DNA of 18,908 bases from Dehalococcoidales bacterium (lineage in GTDB: Bacteria; Chloroflexota; Dehalococcoidia; Dehalococcoidales; UBA3254), in contig JAFGOB010000124.1 of the NCBI GenBank assembly GCA_016926695.1, forward strand, positions 1 to 18,908, in the 5' to 3' direction. Position 1 is the stretch's first letter. Each line of letters opens with the position of its first letter. The notes under the pieces were generated by a model that worked only from the letters and a program-made list of their open reading frames with translations, had not been told where the DNA came from and ran no database searches. Below are positions 14,332-18,908 of the stretch, one piece after another. Made by a program: the position numbers and the translations under genes.

Positions 14332-16242
14332 ATGGATAACAGGCAGACAATCGATAAACAAAAGAACACCAGGGAATCCGCACACGACTGGATGGCCGAG
14401 GGCGATGCCTATTATAAGGAACATCAATACAAGGAAGCCCTTAACTCCTATACCAGGGCAGTGGAGGAACAACCTCAGAGTGCCCTGGCCTGGCATAATC
14501 ATGCCCAGGCGCTTGTCATGTGTCTTAAATACCCCGAGTCAGTGATCAGTTGCGGCAAAGCCCTTGAGCTAAACCCCAAAAACGCCGCTACATGGTTTCT
14601 GAAAAGTTTCGCTCATGGCGTCATGGGGCAGTACCAGGAAGCCCTGGACACTTGCACGAAGGGTCTTGAAATCGATCCCAGCAATAATATGGTCTGGTGC
14701 ACAAAGGGACAATACCTGTATGCTTTAGGAAGGCTGGAAGAGGCGCTGGAATGCTTCGGCACCGCTTTGAAAATGAGTCCCGATAACGAGTATTTCCAGG
14801 CTGTCAACGAAAAAGTCACGAAATGGCTTCAGCGGGACGGTCAAAGCCAGGAGGCAGCCAACCGGATCATCGAGTTTTTGCAGAAGGGCGGATACCAGGA
14901 TGCCCTGATATCATACAAGGAATCTCTCAAAGTCGATCCAAGGAGCGTCAGCAAGGCCTTTGAAAAGGACTATGCCCTAGCCCATCTGGTCAATCCTGAA
15001 AAGATGATAAAGGACTTTGAAAAGACCAGGGTAACAGACCAACCCCAGCTTACGCTGGAATTAGCTCAGAAAGAGTTTGAATTCAGCCGCGAAACGTGGG
15101 TGGAAGTAACTCTTTCGAACAGGGGAAAGACTTCGGCTAGAGATATTACCCTGTCTTTTTGTTCCGATGTCGTTATCAAGCAACTGGATATCTCACCCGA
15201 AATGCTGCAAAGAATGAAACTGGGCGATAAAACCGCCAACCTGGATGTGATCCCGGAGCTACTGGCGGGAAACCAGGTCAAAAAATTAATTTCTCTTACG
15301 CCAGCCAAGCTGGGACAGGTGGACCTTGAAGTACAGGTCAATTATACCGACTCCTGGGGAGCCAAACAGTGTAAACCTACGGTCTGCTGGATCTCTGTCT
15401 TCAAACCCGGAGGTCAGATGCCCGCTGTTCCGGGATATAAACTGATGTGGAGATTGAGCACCAGCGAATCTGCCAATATCTATATCGCCCAGCGGACCTC
15501 AGATTCGTTAAAAGCCGTGATTAAAATTCCCCTGTTCAATCCTGACCAGACAGCACTGATATCCGAATTCCTGAACGAAATAAAACAGACCAGCAAACTC
15601 AGCCATCCCAATATACCCAGGATTTTTCAGTGCGGCGAAAAACCGTCGCCCTGGATTGCCCTGGAATATCTCTCCAAGGGCTCGCTTGCCCGCCGCATAG
15701 GCAGATTGAGCCTGATGGAGTCTCTGCAAATCGCCGTCAAACTGGCCGATGCCCTCTCCTATGCCAAAACTTTCCGTATTATGCACCGCTGCATTACATC
15801 GGATAATGTCCTTTTCGACGAAAAAGACAATCCCAGGCTGATTAACTGGCGTATAGGCACTATCACCCAAAAATTGCATAAAAATAGCTCTGTTATTGAA
15901 AACGTCAATGCCTACTATCCTCCCGAGAAAGTAACTAGCGGCCTGGGTGGAGCAGACTGGCTTTCGGATGTGTACCAGTACGGAGTATTAATGTACGAAA
16001 TGCTGACCGGTAAGCCCCCTTTTGAAGGAAAAGAACAGGAAATAATCAATAAAATTCTCAAGGAAAATCCGCCGGTCCCTTCTACCTTTAACGAAGAAAT
16101 CGATAAATCGCTGGACAAGCTGGTCATGTCCTGCCTGGTGAAAAACAAGAATAACCGCTATCAGAATATTTCAAACATGAAAAACGACCTGGCGAAAATC
16201 ATCGATGAACTCAAGAACCATAAAGTCGGATCACGAGGATAA
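14332..16242 (+). CDS. TPR protein fused to a Ser/Thr pseudokinase domain
   Basis: A 636-residue protein. Residues 15-155 hold about four tetratricopeptide repeats (for example AEGDAYYKEHQYKEALNSYT). Residues 175-235 are further helices, and 238-358 a beta-sandwich-like domain (WVEVTLSNRGKTSARDITL). Residues 365-625 form a Ser/Thr kinase fold. The kinase keeps the beta3 lysine (Lys398, AVIK), the alphaC glutamate (Glu416), HPNIPR, the YYPPEK segment and SDVYQYGVLMYEMLTGKPPF. However, HRD is HRC (Asp to Cys487), the loop lysine is Thr489, DFG is NWR (505-507) and the glycine loop is STSES. Catalysis is therefore unlikely, and the domain should act as a binding scaffold. No membrane segment is seen. 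It follows the second regulator in the same direction. The ribosome binding site is weak. Confidence 0.88.
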   Translation: MDNRQTIDKQKNTRESAHDWMAEGDAYYKEHQYKEALNSYTRAVEEQPQSALAWHNHAQALVMCLKYPESVISCGKALELNPKNAATWFLKSFAHGVMGQYQEALDTCTKGLEIDPSNNMVWCTKGQYLYALGRLEEALECFGTALKMSPDNEYFQAVNEKVTKWLQRDGQSQEAANRIIEFLQKGGYQDALISYKESLKVDPRSVSKAFEKDYALAHLVNPEKMIKDFEKTRVTDQPQLTLELAQKEFEFSRETWVEVTLSNRGKTSARDITLSFCSDVVIKQLDISPEMLQRMKLGDKTANLDVIPELLAGNQVKKLISLTPAKLGQVDLEVQVNYTDSWGAKQCKPTVCWISVFKPGGQMPAVPGYKLMWRLSTSESANIYIAQRTSDSLKAVIKIPLFNPDQTALISEFLNEIKQTSKLSHPNIPRIFQCGEKPSPWIALEYLSKGSLARRIGRLSLMESLQIAVKLADALSYAKTFRIMHRCITSDNVLFDEKDNPRLINWRIGTITQKLHKNSSVIENVNAYYPPEKVTSGLGGADWLSDVYQYGVLMYEMLTGKPPFEGKEQEIINKILKENPPVPSTFNEEIDKSLDKLVMSCLVKNKNNRYQNISNMKNDLAKIIDELKNHKVGSRG

Positions 16243-16312
16243 CACCAGGCAAATACATATCATATCTAGCACTTGTTTTAATGCATCATTCAAAGGAGCG
16301 GAGTGACGAATC

Positions 16313-16355
16313 AATCGCCCATGACACTTGCCGGTGTCACCCTAAAGGATGAAAA
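16313..16355 (+). repeat. Structured interspersed repeat, copy 1
   Basis: The frame AATCGCCCAT, hairpin, CACC, AAGGATGAAAA is shared with 16498-16541. In this copy the hairpin is TGACAC-TTGCCG-GTGTCA. The shared flanks and swapped stem sequence mark it as a copy of a structured element. Confidence 0.65.
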
Positions 16356-16497
16356 CTGAGTCGAGCGGCCGGTTGAGCCACAGACGAGCAAATCCCGGTC
16401 ACCGTCCTGAACAAAATTAAGGCTGCCACTTGCGGAGTCTGCCCGGCGCACCCGCAGGCGACCCAGCCGGATACTCCACAATAGCAGTTTTCGTAAG

Positions 16498-16541
16498 AAT
16501 CGCCCATTCTGGCTTGCAGCCAGCACCACGAAGGATGAAAA
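16498..16541 (+). repeat. Structured interspersed repeat, copy 2
   Basis: The same flanks as copy 1, but the hairpin is CTGGC-TTGCA-GCCAG. Its last part can also form a small hairpin AAGGAT-GAAA-ATCCTT (16531-16546). Copies lie 185 bases apart in the same orientation. Confidence 0.65.
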
Positions 16542-16574
16542 TCCTTTTCCCTCTCTTCCACTTTCCTCTCCCCT

Positions 16575-16631
16575 ATTCCTTAATTCGCCGCAGCGAATAG
16601 GATGGCGGGTACCCTTTGGGTGCCGAGGAAT
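16575..16631. repeat. Imperfect palindrome with three-way-junction potential
   Basis: An outer stem ATTCCT/AGGAAT (16575-16580 and 16626-16631) encloses two hairpins: ATTCGC-CGCA-GCGAAT (16583-16598) and GGTACCC-TTT-GGGTGCC (16608-16624, one wobble pair). It is non-coding and probably a repetitive palindromic element rather than a gene. Confidence 0.5.
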
Positions 16632-16822
16632 CAGAAGGTGAGGGGACAATAAAGGTCTATTTTCTGGGTAATCTGAAGCCCCTATAAATGATATCAGGAA
16701 GAACCAGGACTCCATACCAGACCTGAAACACGGGCAGAAATGGGCAAATTTATCCTGATCACTGATACAAATCACTGAGATCGCTTCGGAGGTGAAAAGG
16801 TCTTTAATTCACCCTCATCTAA

Positions 16823-16843
16823 CTTCTCCCCTCAAGGGAGAAG
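16823..16843. repeat. Perfect 8-bp intergenic hairpin (REP-like)
   Basis: CTTCTCCC, loop CTCAA, GGGAGAAG. Its surroundings (ACCCTCATCTAA before it) resemble widespread short palindromic intergenic repeats. No T-run follows on either strand, so it is not a clear terminator. Confidence 0.55.
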
Positions 16844-17118
16844 AATGCTTCAAGTTGTAGCACATCCAGTTTCTTCCTTTGAAAAAGGAAGACGGGAGAT
16901 GGATTTTCCCTCCTTTTTCTGTCCGCACCTTCCAGGGGATATGAAGATAGGTTGGATTCAAACTACTCCATATCCAGAGATTCCTGCAACTTTAACGGAG
17001 AAAAGTGCAGCCCTATCAATCAGGCACCTTATTCCTGACCCGTAACCTATTTACTCATACCTTCCTCTGGTATATGATGAATTAAGCACACACTCTCTCC
17101 CCATTAAGGACAACCTTC

Positions 17119-18333
17119 ATGAAAGCCGAAATAATAGCCAGCGGGACCGAACTGCTGCTGGGCGAAACAGCCGATACCAACACAGCCTTTATCGCCCGTG
17201 AACTCGCCATACTGGGTATAGACCTGTATTATTCTTCCATAGTAGGAGACAACTACGAAAGATTCATGGGAGTACTGAAGCAGGCCCTTCAACGCTCAGA
17301 TATCGTTATAATCACCGGCGGTCTGGGACCTACAAGGGGAGATATTACAAGGGAAGTAATAGCCGGCACCTTTAACGAAAAGATGGAAATCGACCCCGAG
17401 CAAAAACAGCGTATTGTAGAATTTTTTGAAAGAATGCACCTTCAGATAACCGAAAATAACTATAAACAGGCGGCGGTCATCCCTTCAGCCGTGGCTATCT
17501 CCAATCCCCTGGGCACAGCTCCGGGTTGGTGGGCCGAGAAAAACGGTAAGACGGTTGTTGCTCTGCCGGGGCCCCCCGGTGAGATGCAGCCGATGTGGAG
17601 AAGCGCTGTTTTTTCACGGCTGGAACAAAAGGGAGAAGCGGTCATTATGTCCCGTACTCTCAAGACCTGGGGGTTGTCCGAAGCCATGGTTGACCAGATG
17701 GTCGGACCTTATATGTCAATGTCCAATCCTACTCTGGCTCTCTATGCCAAATCGGACGGCATCCAGATGCGCATTACCGCCAAATCGGACAGCCGTTCAA
17801 AGGCCGCCGAACTTATCCGCCGGCGCGAGTCAGAAATACGCCAGATTCTTAAAGACAATATCTGGGGTACTGACAACGATGTTCTTGAAGAGGTAATCAG
17901 CCGCTTGATTATTAGTAAGGAATTGACCCTGGCTGTAGCAGAGTCTTTTACAGGCGGTTTCCTCTCCTTCTCCCTTTCTTCCGCTCCGGAAAGCAAGAAA
18001 TTCTTCAGGGGAGGAATCACAGCCGTGGAGGAACAGAACAGGGTTTCCCTGGGTGTTTTAACGCGGACTGATGAAAAAGCCGGAGATTCCTCGGCTTCAA
18101 GGATGGCGGATATTGCCCGCCGGAATTTTAATGCGGATATCGGCATAGGCATCGACGGTTACATTGAAAACACTCCGGATGCCGTAACCTGCAAGGCCTA
18201 CATCTCTCTCAGTCTCAAGGACAAAGGTCAAAATATCTCGCAGACCCATACGGGCAGGCCTCTGTTGCTGGTAAGAAGATCGGTAATGCATGCCCTCTTC
18301 GCGTTAAGGACCGTTCTGCTGGAATATGATTAA
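17119..18333 (+). CDS. cinA: CinA-family protein (competence/damage-inducible, MoCF domain plus nicotinamide-nucleotide amidase-like domain)
   Basis: A 404-residue two-domain CinA. Residues 1-170 are the molybdopterin-binding-like (COG1058) domain with EIIASGTELLLGETADTNTA and GGLGPTRGDITRE (67-79). PGPPGEM (150-156) is in the usual place. Residues about 255-404 match the C-terminal CinA/PncC domain, which in active members deamidates nicotinamide mononucleotide in pyridine-nucleotide salvage. That domain deviates here: the AESCTGG motif is AESFTGG (274-280), and the usual AYSNEAK-like segment reads AVEEQNR (302-308), without the tyrosine and lysine. In the first domain the usual PTADD motif is PTRGD. 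The fold is safe; amidase activity is doubtful. AAGGA lies eight bases before the ATG. It is a housekeeping-type neighbour with no clear link to the archaellum. Confidence 0.9.
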   Translation: MKAEIIASGTELLLGETADTNTAFIARELAILGIDLYYSSIVGDNYERFMGVLKQALQRSDIVIITGGLGPTRGDITREVIAGTFNEKMEIDPEQKQRIVEFFERMHLQITENNYKQAAVIPSAVAISNPLGTAPGWWAEKNGKTVVALPGPPGEMQPMWRSAVFSRLEQKGEAVIMSRTLKTWGLSEAMVDQMVGPYMSMSNPTLALYAKSDGIQMRITAKSDSRSKAAELIRRRESEIRQILKDNIWGTDNDVLEEVISRLIISKELTLAVAESFTGGFLSFSLSSAPESKKFFRGGITAVEEQNRVSLGVLTRTDEKAGDSSASRMADIARRNFNADIGIGIDGYIENTPDAVTCKAYISLSLKDKGQNISQTHTGRPLLLVRRSVMHALFALRTVLLEYD

Positions 18334-18355
18334 AAAGACGTAAACTGGTTTTCCT

Positions 18356-18385
18356 TTGCAAAAAGAGGGTATTTCATTGTATACT
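18356..18385 (+). promoter_or_regulatory. Candidate sigma-70 promoter for the zinc-ribbon gene
   Basis: TTGCAA at 18356-18361 and TATACT at 18380-18385, separated by 18 bases. The -10 matches five of six consensus bases, the -35 four of six. It lies about 95 bases before the GTG start, leaving room for the structured leader at 18406-18463. Confidence 0.5.
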
Positions 18386-18405
18386 AAAGTCGTTTTGGTT
18401 TTGGA

Positions 18406-18463
18406 CTCCGGCGATAAAAAGCAAACCAGTTTAGGGGAACCCTGAACCGGAGCAAATTTTTTT
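18406..18463 (+). promoter_or_regulatory. Terminator-like leader hairpin with possible competing pairing (attenuator candidate)
   Basis: CCAGTTTAGGG (18426-18436), loop GAA, CCCTGAACCGG (18440-18450) form an 11-position stem with one wobble and one mismatch. Six bases later comes a run of seven T (18457-18463). CTCCGG at 18406-18411 can pair with CCGGAG at 18447-18452, which would break the base of that stem. It could instead be the simple terminator of cinA, but it lies downstream of the candidate promoter and directly before the ribosome binding site. Confidence 0.45.
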
Positions 18464-18469
18464 AGGAGG
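18464..18469 (+). promoter_or_regulatory. Ribosome binding site that decides a GTG start
   Basis: AGGAGG nine bases before GTG at 18479. It is followed by ACCTCC, so GGAGG can pair with CCTCC only if the tight turn allows. The site directly follows the T-run of the leader hairpin. Confidence 0.7.
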
Positions 18470-18478
18470 ACCTCCCAG

Positions 18479-18808
18479 GTGGACTTAAAGGATATATCAC
18501 TTGTATGTCATGATTGCGGCGCTACTTATGTCTTTAGCGTTGAGGAGCAGCAGGCTTTTCAGGCTAAGGGACATACCCACCCTCCCAAACGCTGTCCGGC
18601 CTGCCGCGCAAAAAGGGCAGCCCGGAAACCCGAGCATAATACAGATAAGGACAAATATACCACACCCACCTTCACCCCCGCAGCCCGCCAGATGTTTACG
18701 GTCACCTGCAGCGAATGCGGTAAGGAAACCCAGGTCCCTTTCGAACCACGCGCCGGCAGGCCTGTCTATTGTTCTGATTGCTACCGGAAGACCCGGTCCA
18801 GCAAATAG
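18479..18808 (+). CDS. Small zinc-ribbon protein with four CxxC pairs
   Basis: A 109-residue protein starting at GTG. CxxC pairs lie at Cys10/13, 39/42, 77/80 and 98/101. The first two pairs form the probable zinc-ribbon type with CHDCGATYVFS and RCPACRAKR. The last two form the CxxC-x17-CxxC type with the typical VPFEPRAGRPVYCSDC. The two zinc-binding units are joined by a basic, then polar, flexible linker (about 45-70). Such proteins are common in Chloroflexota and other bacteria; their role is not settled, though nucleic-acid binding is likely given the basic residues. It is preceded by its own candidate promoter and a structured leader, so it is probably not co-transcribed with cinA. Confidence 0.85.
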   Translation: MDLKDISLVCHDCGATYVFSVEEQQAFQAKGHTHPPKRCPACRAKRAARKPEHNTDKDKYTTPTFTPAARQMFTVTCSECGKETQVPFEPRAGRPVYCSDCYRKTRSSK

Positions 18809-18823
18809 AACCCCGCCCTGGTA

Positions 18824-18908
18824 ATCGGGTAGGAGCTGAGCGATTAGTTCACTCAGCGTCCTCCCACACCACCGTACGTACCGTTCGGTATACGGCGGTT
18901 CAACAGAA
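18824..18908 (-). mobile_element. Group II intron, 3' end (domains V and VI), runs off the right edge
   Basis: On the minus strand 18899-18868 folds as a domain V hairpin. It has a nine-pair lower stem (ACCGCCGTA against TACGGTGGT), a two-base CG bulge on the 3' side, a four-pair upper stem and a GAAC loop. Next comes a domain VI-like stem using GCTGAG/CTCAGC (18852-18857 with 18835-18840) and GGGAG/CTCC. A bulged A (at 18830, in CCTACCC) lies at the usual distance from a 3' end in GAT at 18824. This arrangement is characteristic of bacterial group II introns. The rest of the intron, normally with a reverse transcriptase/maturase gene, must lie to the right. It entered just after the zinc-ribbon gene and does not interrupt it. 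Confidence 0.75.

Larger units (their letters stand above)
16243..17118. other. Gene-free stretch rich in structured repeats
   Basis: About 875 bases with no believable gene: the short open frames lack ribosome binding sites and codon character. It contains a two-copy structured element (16313-16355 and 16498-16541), a possible three-way-junction fold (16575-16631), a perfect hairpin CTTCTCCC/GGGAGAAG (16823-16843) and several smaller inverted repeats. The hairpin and the CCCTCATCTAACTTCTCCCC context resemble the short palindromic intergenic repeats found in many bacterial genomes. No tRNA or rRNA is seen. No clear terminator for the pseudokinase gene is present just after 16242. Confidence 0.6.

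Noticed and set aside
16313..16541. CRISPR array
   Set aside because: Only two copies, 185 bases apart, with no spacer-sized regular unit and no cas gene in view.
16311..16775. Minus-strand open frame in the repeat-rich intergenic stretch
   Set aside because: It runs straight through the structured repeats, has no ribosome binding site, and its product resembles no protein family.
16845..17045. Short plus-strand open frame before cinA
   Set aside because: Overlaps inverted repeats, lacks a ribosome binding site and has no recognisable composition of a real protein.

Overview
The window (just under 19 kb, GC near half) is best read as part of a bacterial chromosome, probably a Chloroflexota lineage such as Dehalococcoidia, that carries a complete-looking archaellum (archaeal flagellum) gene cluster. 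The bacterial reading rests on strong AGGAGG-type ribosome binding sites, LuxR/GerE-type regulators, a CheY-like receiver, CheW, CinA, a bacterial-type zinc-ribbon gene and a group II intron end. The Chloroflexota assignment is inference: archaella have been reported in some members of that phylum, and nothing here gives a direct taxonomic marker.

Positions 1-11,608 hold one leftward (minus-strand) block. In transcription order it has four archaellin genes (one with a large inserted jelly-roll-like domain), a strong hairpin, two ArlF/ArlG-like stator pseudo-pilins, the membrane platform ArlJ, a 64-residue coiled-coil protein, an ArlD/E-type protein, the KaiC-like ATPase ArlH and the secretion/rotation ATPase ArlI. 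After these come a long acidic, low-complexity protein of unknown function, a small two-helix membrane protein, and the first 35 codons of cheW, which runs off the left edge. The layout joins an archaeal-type motor to a bacterial-type chemotaxis gene. No archaeal CheF and no class III prepilin peptidase (ArlK/PibD) is visible.

Positions 11.9-16.2 kb run the other way and look like a regulatory module. They hold two paralogous LuxR-type regulators whose receiver domains have lost the phosphorylated aspartate, an intact stand-alone receiver between them, and a TPR protein fused to a Ser/Thr kinase fold whose catalytic residues are replaced (a predicted pseudokinase). The shared intergenic region (11,609-11,913) holds inverted and direct repeats suited to operator sites.

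Positions 16.2-17.1 kb are non-coding and rich in structured repeats. These include a two-copy element with compensatory stem changes, a three-way-junction-like fold and a perfect hairpin. Then come cinA (with an unusual C-terminal active-site region) and a small zinc-ribbon gene with an attenuator-like leader. At the right edge is the 3' end (domains V and VI) of a group II intron lying on the minus strand.
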